From Pseudomonadales bacterium (GTDB lineage Bacteria; Pseudomonadota; Gammaproteobacteria; Pseudomonadales; UBA5518), in NCBI GenBank assembly GCA_022072145.1, contig JAJVIG010000006.1, positions 95,958-159,957 of the forward strand: 64,000 nucleotides of DNA, read 5' to 3'. The position numbers and the translations under genes are program-made. Each line of letters begins with the position of its first letter. Within the stretch, counting starts at the first letter, position 1. Below are positions 43,624-51,570 of this stretch, in pieces. The notes under the pieces are model-generated. The model was not told the origin of the DNA and ran no database searches. It was given only the letters and a program-made list of their open reading frames with translations.

Positions 43624-44460
43624 TCAGAGCTTGCCGCGCTTGTACAGGTGTTCGTAGCAGTAGTTGGTGGCCTCGACGAAGCCGTCCACGCTGCCGCAGT
43701 CGAAGCGCTGGCCCTTGAAGCGGTAGGCCATCACGCAGCCGTCGCGCGCCTGCTGCAGCAGCGCGTCGGTGATCTGGATCTCGCCGTTCTTGCCCGGCGG
43801 CGTCCTGCGCAGGATGTCGAAGATGTCGGGCGTGAGGATGTAGCGGCCGATGATCGCGAGGTTGCTCGGCGCCTCTTCCTTGCGCGGTTTCTCGACCATG
43901 TTGGTGACGCGGAACAGGTCGTCGCGGACGGCCTCGCCGTCGATGCAGCCGAACTTGTGGATCTGGTCCTCGGGCACTTCCTCGATGGCGACGATCGAGC
44001 AGCGGACCTGGCGGAACACCTTGACCATCTGCGCCATCACGCTGTCGCCGCCCTCGTTGAAGCAGAGGTCGTCGGCGAGGATCACGCCGAACGGCTCGTC
44101 ACCGACCAGCGTCTCGCCGGTCAGGATCGCGTGCCCCAGGCCTTTCATCTCGCGCTGGCGGGTGGTGGAGAACACCGCGCGGTCGATGATGTCGCGGATC
44201 CCGACCAGGTACTGCTCCTTGTCGGTGCCGGCGATCTGGTGCTCGAGCTCGTAGCTGATGTCGAAATGGTCGTTGATCGTGCGCTTGCCGCGACCGGTGA
44301 CGAAGGCGATCTCGTAGAGCCCCGCGTCCAGCGCCTCCTCGACGCCGTACTGCACCAGCGGCTTGTTGACGATCGGGAGCATCTCCTTCGGCATTGCCTT
44401 GGTGGCCGGCAGGAAGCGGGTCCCGTAACCCGCCACGGGAAACATGCATTTCTTGATCAT
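43624..44460 (-). CDS. galU: UTP-glucose-1-phosphate uridylyltransferase
   Basis: 278 residues from the ATG at 44460. An upstream ATG at 44484 adds MRKTKRNA. Pyrophosphorylase motif: FPVAGYGTRFLPATKAMPKEMLP (residues 6-28, UTP-binding and catalytic Lys). Others are VTGRGKRTINDHFD, GLGHAILTGE, VILADDLCF and NMVEKPRKEEAPSNLAIIGRYIL. It makes UDP-glucose for Ugd and for sugar transfer. The upstream region holds the GGGGTCAGAGTC hairpin repeat. Confidence 0.95.
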   Translation of the reverse strand: MIKKCMFPVAGYGTRFLPATKAMPKEMLPIVNKPLVQYGVEEALDAGLYEIAFVTGRGKRTINDHFDISYELEHQIAGTDKEQYLVGIRDIIDRAVFSTTRQREMKGLGHAILTGETLVGDEPFGVILADDLCFNEGGDSVMAQMVKVFRQVRCSIVAIEEVPEDQIHKFGCIDGEAVRDDLFRVTNMVEKPRKEEAPSNLAIIGRYILTPDIFDILRRTPPGKNGEIQITDALLQQARDGCVMAYRFKGQRFDCGSVDGFVEATNYCYEHLYKRGKL

Positions 44461-44553
44461 GGCATTCCGTTTGGTCTTCCTCATCGGGTCAAGGATAGGC
44501 CATCTGTCGCGTTTGCACCCCCTAATGTCCGGGCGAAGAAAATGGGGTCATGA

Positions 44554-44643
44554 AAAAATGGGGTCAGAGTCAAATTTGCGAAGTGAAAAAATGGGGTCAG
44601 AGTCAAATTTTGCTTCGCAAATTTGACTCTGACCCCATTTTTC
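44554..44643. repeat. GGGGTCAGAGTC repeat cluster with 30-bp inverted arms
   Basis: A copy of AAAAATGGGGTCAGAGTC at 44554 is repeated directly at about 44586, and inverted as GACTCTGACCCCATTTTT ending at 44643. The first and last copies are perfect 30-bp inverted repeats, including the GCGAAG/CTTCGC inner edge. A truncated AATGGGGTCA is at 44541. The cluster lies between manC and galU and could fold as a strong hairpin. A single copy sits upstream of manC at 46095. Confidence 0.85.
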
Positions 44644-44648
44644 CACAA

Positions 44649-44673
44649 ATGTCCGGGCACAGCCCGGACCTAC
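44649..44673. repeat. Dispersed palindrome providing the manC stop codon
   Basis: A reverse copy ATGTCCGGGCACAGCCCGG with the head CCTAC at 44669-44673. The minus-strand TAG (44672-44670) is the stop of manC. A truncated ATGTCCGGGCG copy is at about 44525, so the GGGGTCAGAGTC cluster appears to lie inside a pair of these palindromes. Confidence 0.82.
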
Positions 44674-46082
44674 GAGCGGCCGTAGACGTCCTCGAAACGG
44701 ACGATGTCGTCCTCGCCGAGGTAGCTGCCGGACTGCACCTCGATGATCTCGAGCGGGATCACGCCGGGGTTCGACAGGCGGTGCCGGGTGCCGAGCGGGA
44801 TGTAGGTGGACTGGTCCTCGTGCAGCATCAGCTCGTGGTCGCCACAGGTGACGCGGGCGGTGCCCTTCACCACCACCCAGTGCTCGGCGCGGTGGTGGTG
44901 CATCTGCAGCGACAGGTGCTGCCCCGGATCGACGACGATGCGCTTGACCTGGAAACGGTCCGAGGACACCAGGCTCTCGTACGAACCCCACGGCCGGTAG
45001 ACACGCTTGTGCAACAGCGCCTCGGAGCGGCCCTCGAGCTTCAGGTGAGCGACGATGTGCTTGACGTCCTGCGAGGCGTCCTTGTCGGCCACCAGCACGG
45101 CGTCGGGCGTCTCGACGATCACCACATCGCGCACCCCCACCGCCGCGACCAGCCGCGAGTCGGCGCGCACGTAGGTGTTCGACGCCCCGCGCAGCAGCAC
45201 GTCGCCGCGCGTGACGTTGCCGTCGGCGTCGGGCTCCCCGGCCGCCCACAACGCCCCCCAGGAACCGACGTCGCTCCAGCCGCAATCGAGCGGCAGCACC
45301 GCCGCGCGCTCGGTGCGCTCCATCACCGCGTAGTCGATCGAGTCACTGGGGCAGGCGAGAAACGCTTCCTTGCGGATGCGGATGAAATCGAGGTCGTCCG
45401 CAGCGCTGTCGTAGGCGTTGCGGCAGGCGGACAGTATCCCGGGTGCGTGGCGGCCGAGTTCCTCGAGGTAGCGATCCGCGCGGAACAGGAACATGCCGCT
45501 GTTCCACAGGTAGTCGCCACTGGCGAGGTAGCCCTCGGCGGTCGCGAGATCGGGCTTCTCGGCGAAGTGGCTGACGGCGTACCCACCGCCAGCAACAGCC
45601 TCGCCGCGGCGGATGTAGCCGTAGCCGGTCTCGGGCGTGCCGGGGACGATGCCGAAGGTCACCAGGCGGCCTTCGGCGGCCAGTGTCAGCCCCTGCAGCG
45701 CCACGCGTTGCAGCGTGGCGCAGTCGGCGATCACGTGGTCGGCCGGCAGCACCAGCAACACGGCATCCTCGGTCTGCTGCAGTGCATCGATGGCCGCCAG
45801 CGCGATCGCCGGTGCGGTGTTGCGGCCCACCGGCTCGAGCAGGATCGAGGCGTTGCGGTGCCCGAGTTCATGCAGTTGCTGCGCGACGAGGAAGCGGTGC
45901 TCCTCGTTGCAGACCACGATCGGCTCGCCGAGGCCGGGGATCCCGTCCAGGCGCGCCAGCGTCTGCTGGAACAGCGAGTGGCGCGCGTCCGCCAACGGCA
46001 GGAACTGCTTCGGATACAGTTCCCGCGATACCGGCCACAGCCGGCTGCCAACGCCACCCGAAAGCAAAACAGGTATGAGCAT
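44670..46082 (-). CDS. manC: Mannose-1-phosphate guanylyltransferase / mannose-6-phosphate isomerase
   Basis: 470 residues from the ATG at 46082 (MLIPVLLSGGVGSRLWPVSR), with CAGGTG upstream. A GTG at 46091 is possible. The N-terminal GDP-Man pyrophosphorylase part has LSGGVGSRLWPVSRELYPKQFL, EPVGRNTAPAIALAA, VLPADHVI and FAEKPD. The C-terminal type II isomerase cupin has RPWGSYESL, VDPGQHLSLQMHHHRAEHWVVVKGTA (metal His cluster) and YIPLGTRHRLSNPG. It is a bifunctional AlgA/ManC-type enzyme making GDP-mannose. With the phosphomannomutase at 61268 the route from fructose-6-P is complete. The stop codon is in a palindrome. Confidence 0.94.
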   Translation of the reverse strand: MLIPVLLSGGVGSRLWPVSRELYPKQFLPLADARHSLFQQTLARLDGIPGLGEPIVVCNEEHRFLVAQQLHELGHRNASILLEPVGRNTAPAIALAAIDALQQTEDAVLLVLPADHVIADCATLQRVALQGLTLAAEGRLVTFGIVPGTPETGYGYIRRGEAVAGGGYAVSHFAEKPDLATAEGYLASGDYLWNSGMFLFRADRYLEELGRHAPGILSACRNAYDSAADDLDFIRIRKEAFLACPSDSIDYAVMERTERAAVLPLDCGWSDVGSWGALWAAGEPDADGNVTRGDVLLRGASNTYVRADSRLVAAVGVRDVVIVETPDAVLVADKDASQDVKHIVAHLKLEGRSEALLHKRVYRPWGSYESLVSSDRFQVKRIVVDPGQHLSLQMHHHRAEHWVVVKGTARVTCGDHELMLHEDQSTYIPLGTRHRLSNPGVIPLEIIEVQSGSYLGEDDIVRFEDVYGRS

Positions 46083-46094
46083 GATGTGCACCTG

Positions 46095-46117
46095 AAAATG
46101 GGGTCAGAGTCGAATTA
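46095..46117. repeat. Single GGGGTCAGAGTC repeat between ugd and manC
   Basis: AAAATGGGGTCAGAGTCGAATT fills the gap between the two genes. Its last bases (TTA on the plus strand, 46115-46117) are the stop codon of ugd, so it was inserted at or formed the gene end. It is the same repeat as the cluster at 44554. Confidence 0.8.
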
Positions 46118-47473
46118 CTGCGATGCGCCCGGCCCGACGTTGGTGCGGCCGATGCCGTAGTACCGGAAACCGAGGTCGGTCATCAGTTGCGGATCGTACT
46201 GGTTGCGCCCGTCGAAGATCACCGGCTGCCTGAGCAGGTCGCGCATGGCGGTGAAATCCGGCTGGCGGAAGCGTTTCCACTCGGTCACCAGGATCATCGC
46301 GTCGGCGTCCTTCAGCACGTCGTACTGGTAGCGGCTCAGCGTGACGCGCCCCGACGCCAGCCAGTCGGGATCGAGCTGCGCGGCGGCCTCCTCGATCGCG
46401 ACCGGATCGTAGGCGGCGACGGTGGCGCCGGCCTCCACGAGGCGACGGATCATCATCAGCGAGGTCGCCTCGCGCACATCGTTGGTGTTCGGCTTGAACG
46501 CCAGGCCCCACAGGCCGAAACGACGGCCGTGCAGGTCCGGCCCGAAATGCCCGCGGATCTTGTGGAGCAGCACTTCCTTCTGGCGCTGGTTGCGCTCGTC
46601 GACGGCGCGCAGCAGCGCCGGGTCGAAGCCGGAATCGCCGCCCATGCGGATCAGCGCGCTGATGTCCTTCGGAAAACACGAGCCGCCGTAGCCGCAGCCC
46701 GCGTACAGGAACGAGTAGCCGATGCGCTCGTCGGAACCGATGCCCTTGCGCACGTTCTCCACGTCCGCGCCCATGCGGTCGCACAGGTTCGCGATCTCGT
46801 TGATGAAGGAAATCCGCGTCGCGAGCATCGCGTTGGCGGCGTACTTGGTCATCTCGGCGTCGCGCACACCCATGAACAGCAGGCGGTCGTGGTTGCGCAC
46901 GAACGGCTCGTAGAGCTGCGCCATCATGCGGCGCGCCTTGTCCGAGGCGGTGCCGATCACGATGCGGTCGGGGCGCCGGAAATCGTTGATCGCGGCGCCT
47001 TCCTTGAGGAATTCCGGGTTGCTGACCACGTCGAACGGCACGCTGGCGCCCCGCCCGGCGAGCTCCTCGTGGATCGCCGCCTCGACCCGGTCCGCGGTAC
47101 CCACCGGGACCGTGGACTTGTCGATCACGACGGCGTACTGCTGCAGGTGCCGCCCGATCTCGTGCGCGACCGCAAGCACGTGGCTGAGGTCCGCCGCACC
47201 GTCCTCGCCGGGAGGGGTGCCAACGGCGATGAAGATGAACTCCGCGGCCGCGATGGCGGCTGCGGCATCGACCGTGAACGACAGCAGCCCGCCCTGGACG
47301 GTCTGCTCGACCAGCGGCTTCAGACCGGGCTCCCAGATCGGGATCTCGCCCGCCTGCAGCCGCGCGATCTTCGCCGCGTCCTTGTCCACGCACACGACGT
47401 GGTTGCCCATCTCGGCGAAACACGCGCCGGTGACGAGGCCCACATACCCGGTACCGATCACTGCGATGCGCAC
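46115..47473 (-). CDS. ugd: UDP-glucose 6-dehydrogenase
   Basis: 452 residues. The Rossmann start MRIAVIGTGYVGLVTGACFAEMG (GxGxxG), FIAVGTPPGEDG, the VIDKSTVPVGT strand, NPEFLKEGAAINDF, KYAANAMLATRISFINEIA and the catalytic Cys in AGCGYGGSCFPKD are all present. LAFKPNTNDVREA follows in the C-terminal domain. It oxidises UDP-glucose to UDP-glucuronate with two NAD+. It is a separate type from the HexNAc dehydrogenase at 51571. The 272 bp upstream, up to the PEP-CTERM gene, show no gene and only weak hairpins. Confidence 0.95.
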   Translation of the reverse strand: MRIAVIGTGYVGLVTGACFAEMGNHVVCVDKDAAKIARLQAGEIPIWEPGLKPLVEQTVQGGLLSFTVDAAAAIAAAEFIFIAVGTPPGEDGAADLSHVLAVAHEIGRHLQQYAVVIDKSTVPVGTADRVEAAIHEELAGRGASVPFDVVSNPEFLKEGAAINDFRRPDRIVIGTASDKARRMMAQLYEPFVRNHDRLLFMGVRDAEMTKYAANAMLATRISFINEIANLCDRMGADVENVRKGIGSDERIGYSFLYAGCGYGGSCFPKDISALIRMGGDSGFDPALLRAVDERNQRQKEVLLHKIRGHFGPDLHGRRFGLWGLAFKPNTNDVREATSLMMIRRLVEAGATVAAYDPVAIEEAAAQLDPDWLASGRVTLSRYQYDVLKDADAMILVTEWKRFRQPDFTAMRDLLRQPVIFDGRNQYDPQLMTDLGFRYYGIGRTNVGPGASQ

Positions 47474-47745
47474 GGATACTGACTTCCAATTCCGGTAATG
47501 GTGCGACCATCCTGGCCGCCGGGAAATGTCCAGTGCCGATCGCGTCGAACGGATTCTAGTTCACAGAGGCAAGAAATTCCGCCGTGTGCACCGCCGTCTG
47601 GCGGAGCACCTTGCGGCCGATTGCCGGGATACCACTCGTATGTGAAGCAGAACGTTCCGGCTTCGCCATCGAATCCGGAAGAAGGGACACGACGCCGCGA
47701 ACCGTCTCCATGCTGGAGAACTGCTCGCGGCGACGCGCGTGAACG

Positions 47746-48417
47746 TCAGTCGGCGCTTACGGCCCGACGACGCCGTGCCAGCGGCAACCCTGCCAGCCCC
47801 AGCAGCACCAGCGCAAGCGCGCCGGGCGCAGGGACCTCGTGGGATTCACCAGGAACGAATGCCAGATTATCCATCAGCACCCAGTCGATACCTGCATCGT
47901 TGACATGCGTGAGCTGGGTCAGACGTGCCGATGCGATTCCTGTCGTTGCAATGCCGAAGTACTCCCCGCCGTTGCTCCACCACGTCTGGGACAACGTGTG
48001 GCTCTCGAGCACACTCGAACCGGCATCCAGCGCTTCGAGAAGCCAGTCTTCGTTGGACGCCCCGAAGTTGAACGCGAAGGCGCTCACTTGCGAGGAGAAA
48101 CTGAGAACGAACTGCCCTGTGCTGCCGGGCACCTGCAGGTTCTGCAGGTTACGGCCGGTGGTGTTGTAAGACCCCCCGAGGTTGTCGGTCACAACGAACG
48201 TCTTGCCCGGCGCGGCATCGATGGTGACTCCTGCGAGCGCCAGCGACGAATAGGTTCCGGTGCTGGTAGCCGAGAAGTCGATCGTCGTGCTTCCAGCCAA
48301 GGCTGCATTGGCCGACGGAGCCCCGGTACCGCTGATCAGTGCCGCGTTGGCATGCCCGACGCCGAGAAGACCGACCAGGAGTCCTGCAATCAGGGGCCTG
48401 GAAACAGAGATACTCAT
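47746..48417 (-). CDS. PEP-CTERM sorting-signal protein (P-x-P-G variant)
   Basis: 223 residues from the ATG at 48417, with GAGGAA seven bases upstream. An ATG at 48423 is too close to that site. A signal peptide (PLIAGLLVGLLGVGHANA) is followed by a Ser/Thr/Gly-rich beta-type body. The C-terminus is VPAPGALALVLLGLAGLPLARRRR: tripartite signal with proline motif, helix and Arg cluster. The Glu of the usual P-E-P is replaced (P-A-P-G). It is an expected substrate of XrtA and would end up outside or in the matrix. A sigma-54-like box lies about 60 bp upstream. Confidence 0.85.
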   Translation of the reverse strand: MSISVSRPLIAGLLVGLLGVGHANAALISGTGAPSANAALAGSTTIDFSATSTGTYSSLALAGVTIDAAPGKTFVVTDNLGGSYNTTGRNLQNLQVPGSTGQFVLSFSSQVSAFAFNFGASNEDWLLEALDAGSSVLESHTLSQTWWSNGGEYFGIATTGIASARLTQLTHVNDAGIDWVLMDNLAFVPGESHEVPAPGALALVLLGLAGLPLARRRRAVSAD

Positions 48418-48423
48418 TGACAT

Positions 48424-48771
48424 TTCCTCTTTAGAAAATTTGAACAAACCGGTGCAGGCACCGCCGGCTTGGCAGTCAAGAATCGTGCCACAAACACATG
48501 AGGCCGCTTTCCATTTGATTAACAAGGTATTCCTGACCAACGTCGACGACACTCGCGCTTCACCCCATGCGATATGTAAGAATTTCCGACGCCGCGGGTC
48601 GAACTCCCGACCGCGCATTCCTCGAGTGCCGCGCCAGAATCCTCGATCGATTGAGCGCGGGAGGTCCTTGCCCGGTCCCCGTCGTCGACGTTGCATGCGC
48701 AGTCACATGAGGGCGCGAGGTGCAAGGCGGCACCCACACCGTGCGTGCCCACGGGCGAACGTGGCCCGTGG
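48424..48771. other. Non-coding gap between the PEP-CTERM gene and fabA
   Basis: No gene is supported here. Short frames read through it lack start signals and family resemblance. It holds the sigma-54-like box of the PEP-CTERM gene at its left side. A GCGGGTCGAACTCCCGACCGC hairpin lies at about 48595-48616, a tRNA arm-like look-alike without the rest of a tRNA. A tract of CGCGAGG-type GC-rich sequence runs to the right. Confidence 0.5.
48474..48490 (-). promoter_or_regulatory. Sigma-54-like promoter of the PEP-CTERM gene at 47746
   Basis: On the minus strand TGGCACGATTCTTGACT has a perfect -24 element (TGGCACG) and the right spacing. The -12 reads TTGA where the consensus has TTGC. It lies about 60 bp before the start codon. 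PEP-CTERM genes are known in other bacteria to be controlled by RpoN with PrsK/PrsR, which are not in this window. Confidence 0.5.
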
Positions 48772-48800
48772 GTGACTGCGCCCGGTGAACTCATTACAAT
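48772..48800 (+). promoter_or_regulatory. Probable sigma-70 promoter of fabA
   Basis: GTGACT (48772-48777), a 17-bp spacer, and TACAAT (48795-48800), 33 bp before the fabA start. Each hexamer differs by one or two bases from consensus. The prediction is based on sequence alone. Confidence 0.45.
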
Positions 48801-48833
48801 TTGCCCACTCGATAACACCCAGAGTGACAGCGG

Positions 48834-49379
48834 TTGAGCAGCCATCCGGTACGACGCGCGCCTTCGACGCAGACATCTTTTTCAAGGGACGAGCTGATTG
48901 CCTGCGGGAACGGCGAGCTGTTCGGCCCCGGCAATGCCCAGTTGCCCGTGGACAACATGCTGATGCTCGACCGCATCACGCGGATCACGGCCGACGGCGG
49001 CGACTTCGGCAAGGGCGAAATCATCGCCGAGCTGGATATCCACCCGGAGCTGTGGTTCTTCGAGTGCCATTTCCGCAACGACCCGGTGATGCCGGGATGT
49101 CTGGGGCTCGATGCGATGTGGCAACTGGTGGGATTCTTCCTCGGCTGGAAGGGCAACCCCGGCCGCGGCCGGGCGCTCGGCGCAGGCGAGATCAAGTTCA
49201 CCGGGCAGGTGCTGCCAAAGGCGAAGAAAGTGGTCTATCACATCCATCTGAAGCGGGTGGTCGAGCGCAAGCTGGTGATGGGAATCGCCGACGGCAGCCT
49301 CGCCGTCGATGGCGAGGTGATCTACACGGCGAAGGACCTGCGCGTGGGACTGTTCACGCGCGAACAATCGATGGCGTAG
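48834..49379 (+). CDS. fabA: 3-hydroxydecanoyl-ACP dehydratase/isomerase
   Basis: 181 residues from a TTG at 48834. E. coli FabA is 172 residues and starts at a similar distance from the conserved GNGELFG. The hot-dog fold has [43 protein letters not shown] (catalytic His in CHF and Asp in LDAMW), [16 protein letters not shown] and [23 protein letters not shown]. It introduces the cis double bond in unsaturated fatty acid synthesis with FabB, encoded 114 bp downstream. It has no EPS role. Confidence 0.94.
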   Translation: MSSHPVRRAPSTQTSFSRDELIACGNGELFGPGNAQLPVDNMLMLDRITRITADGGDFGKGEIIAELDIHPELWFFECHFRNDPVMPGCLGLDAMWQLVGFFLGWKGNPGRGRALGAGEIKFTGQVLPKAKKVVYHIHLKRVVERKLVMGIADGSLAVDGEVIYTAKDLRVGLFTREQSMA

Positions 49380-49493
49380 CGCTGGGCATAGCCGCCGGCA
49401 TTCGCGCTCGAACCATACCCCGAATTACTGGCGGTCCGACGGAGCGGACGCCGTGCGCGGCCACGCGCACACAGCTACTCACAGGAGGACACC

Positions 49494-50711
49494 ATGCGAA
49501 GAGTCGTCGTCACCGGGATGGGGATCGTTTCCTGCCTCGGCAATACCCGGGAGGCCGTGACCGGAGCGCTGCGCGCCGGACGCCCGGGAATCCGGTTCGC
49601 GCCCGAATACGCCGAACACGGCCTGCGCAGCCAGGTCGCGGGGCGTCCGGAGATCGATTTCGCCGCCACGATCGACCGCAAGCAACTGCGCTTCATGGGC
49701 GATGCCGCGGCCTTCGCCTACATCGCGATGCAGCGCGCGATCGAGGACGCCGGACTCGACGATGCCGAGGTATCCAACGAGCGCACCGGCATCATCGCGG
49801 GTTCGGGCGGGGCCTCGTCGTCGAACCAGGTGGAGGCGGCCGACATCCTGCGCCAGAAGGGCGTGAAGCGGATCGGGCCGTACCGCGTGACGCAGACGAT
49901 GGCGAGCACGGTGTCGGCCTGTCTGGCCACGCCGTTTCGCATCAAGGGCCTGAACTATTCGATCGCCTCGGCGTGTTCGACCAGCGCGCACTGCATCGGC
50001 GCCGGCATGGAGCAGATCCAGCTCGGCAAGCAGGACCGCGTCTTCGCCGGCGGCGGCGAGGAGGAGCACTGGACGATGAGCTGCCTGTTCGATGCGATGG
50101 GCGCGCTGTCGTCGAAGCGCAACGCCACCCCCGAGGTCGCCTCGCGCGCCTACGACGCCGATCGCGACGGCTTCGTGATCGCCGGCGGCGGCGGCATGCT
50201 GGTGCTCGAGGCGCTCGAGGTCGCGCAGGCACGCGGCGCGCGCATCTATGCCGAGATCGTGGGCTACGGCGCCACCTCGGACGGGTACGACATGGTGGCG
50301 CCCTCCGGCGAGGGCGCGATGCGCTGCATGCGCCAGGCGATGGCGACGGCCAGGGGTCCCATCGATTACATCAACGCGCACGGCACCAGCACCCCGGTGG
50401 GGGATATCCAGGAACTGAAGGCGGTGGCCCAGACTTTCGGCGCCGACGTGCCGCGCATCAGTTCGACCAAATCCCTGTCCGGCCATTCACTCGGCGCGGC
50501 CGGCGTGCACGAAGCGATTTATTCGCTGCTGATGATGGAGAACGATTTCATCGCAGCGTCGGCGAATATCGAGAATCTCGACGACGCGGCCGCCACTCTG
50601 CCGATCGTGCGCCAGCGCATCGACAACGCGGGATTACGGCGCGTGATGTCGAACAGTTTCGGCTTCGGCGGCACCAACGCGTCGCTGGTGTTCGAGAAAT
50701 TCGACGGGTGA
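49494..50711 (+). CDS. fabB: 3-oxoacyl-ACP synthase I
   Basis: 405 residues from an ATG preceded by GGAGGA. Catalytic triad regions: [13 protein letters not shown] (Cys, about residue 162), [17 protein letters not shown] (His, about 297) and [19 protein letters not shown] (Lys/His, about 327-333). [17 protein letters not shown] closes the thiolase fold. It elongates unsaturated acyl chains. It follows fabA as in many gammaproteobacteria, and the two probably share the upstream promoter. Confidence 0.95.
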   Translation: MRRVVVTGMGIVSCLGNTREAVTGALRAGRPGIRFAPEYAEHGLRSQVAGRPEIDFAATIDRKQLRFMGDAAAFAYIAMQRAIEDAGLDDAEVSNERTGIIAGSGGASSSNQVEAADILRQKGVKRIGPYRVTQTMASTVSACLATPFRIKGLNYSIASACSTSAHCIGAGMEQIQLGKQDRVFAGGGEEEHWTMSCLFDAMGALSSKRNATPEVASRAYDADRDGFVIAGGGGMLVLEALEVAQARGARIYAEIVGYGATSDGYDMVAPSGEGAMRCMRQAMATARGPIDYINAHGTSTPVGDIQELKAVAQTFGADVPRISSTKSLSGHSLGAAGVHEAIYSLLMMENDFIAASANIENLDDAAATLPIVRQRIDNAGLRRVMSNSFGFGGTNASLVFEKFDG

Positions 50712-50737
50712 AACTTTATTCCCGCAGATCGGGTTTC

Positions 50738-50912
50738 AGAGGGTGTCGCAAAACCTCTCCCCGTGGGACGGCGCCAGCGCGCGGCGGCGATTTCACACCC
50801 GTGGGACGCCGTGAATACATCCCTGCAGGCTCGAACGCCGCATCCCTGCGGCGTACGCCCACCGGTGCGAAATCGCCGCCGCGCGCTTCTCGGTTTTTTG
50901 CGACAGCCTCTT
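50738..50912. repeat. 175-bp large palindromic element after fabB
   Basis: The ends are AGAGGGTGTCGCAAAACC and the inverse GGTTTTTTGCGACAGCCTCT. Inside, GCGCGCGGCGGCGATTTC is mirrored by GAAATCGCCGCCGCGCGC. The centre has GCCGCATCCCTGCGGCG and a GGACGCCGTGAATACATCCC tract. The size, terminal inverted repeats and lack of a gene are like a MITE or large repeat. It may also end fabB transcription. Confidence 0.75.
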
Positions 50913-50977
50913 AAAAACCCGACAGGGAAGGCATAACGTCGAACCCGACGAAAAACGCGGAACCTCGACGCGCTTCC

Positions 50978-51343
50978 TCAGGGAATCAGCAGATCATCCA
51001 GCCGACGGCCCGATTCCACCCATTCGGCGACCCATTTCGGCTGGCGGCCGCGGCCGGTCCAGGTCAGCTTGGGGTCCGTGGCGGAACGGTACTTGGGTTT
51101 TACCTTGGCACCCGATTTGGCCGCCTTGGCCTTGCGCGATTTGCCGGCTTTGGTTTTCGCGGTGGATTCCTTGCGCGCGCGCTTTTTAGCCGGATCGATA
51201 TCGTCGAGAACGAGGCCGAATTCCTGCATCAGGCCGCGAATCTGCTGGATGGCCGCCTTAAGGGCATCCTTGCGCACCTTGTCCGCCTCACGCTGGAGGC
51301 GCGCAATTTCGCCTTTCAGCTGATTATATTTGGTCATTTCCAT
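50978..51343 (-). CDS. H-NS family nucleoid-associated protein
   Basis: 121 residues from the ATG at 51343 with GAGGAT upstream. The longer frame to 51388 has no support. An N-terminal coiled coil (LKGEIARLQREADKVRKDALKAAIQQIRGLMQEFG) gives oligomerisation. A Lys/Ala-rich linker (about residues 50-82) follows. The C-terminal DNA-binding domain has YRSATDPKLTWTGRGRQPKWVAEW, the TWTGRGR AT-hook-like motif. It binds AT-rich DNA and could silence the AT-rich island of the EPS locus. That link is an inference. Three 11-bp repeats lie upstream. Confidence 0.9.
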   Translation of the reverse strand: MEMTKYNQLKGEIARLQREADKVRKDALKAAIQQIRGLMQEFGLVLDDIDPAKKRARKESTAKTKAGKSRKAKAAKSGAKVKPKYRSATDPKLTWTGRGRQPKWVAEWVESGRRLDDLLIP

Positions 51344-51421
51344 CAGGATTATCCTCGAACATGAATGAGCAACGCGATTCTTGCACAATCACGTGCCGAT
51401 TTTAAAGAGAGTATTTACCAC

Positions 51422-51454
51422 GGAATATTCGCCCGATATTCGTCCGATATTCGA
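51422..51454. repeat. Three 11-bp tandem repeats upstream of hns and tviB
   Basis: GGAATATTCGC, CCGATATTCGT and CCGATATTCGA follow each other with exact 11-bp spacing, close to one DNA turn. They lie 79 bp from the H-NS start and about 115 bp from tviB, in the divergent gap. They could be a phased binding site or an H-NS autoregulatory region. Confidence 0.65.
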
Positions 51455-51570
51455 ACGGGTGCGCTTGCTGGCGGCGCCACGGGCTTCGTCTATGCTATGC
51501 ACCACCCGGACGCCGTGCGGACAGCATTACCGGCGCCCGCGACCAGTCACCCCGACGGAGCATTCGATTC

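Noticed and set aside
47700-47745. Hairpin CGCCGCGA/TCGCGGCG after the PEP-CTERM gene at 47746
   Set aside because: The stem is short, with a long loop and no T-tract, so I do not call it a terminator.
48595-48616. tRNA-arm-like hairpin GCGGGTCGAACTCCCGACCGC
   Set aside because: No acceptor stem, D arm or anticodon arm can be placed around it.
48785-50914. 709-residue frame across fabA and fabB
   Set aside because: It is a GC-rich shadow frame. FabA and FabB are certain in other frames.
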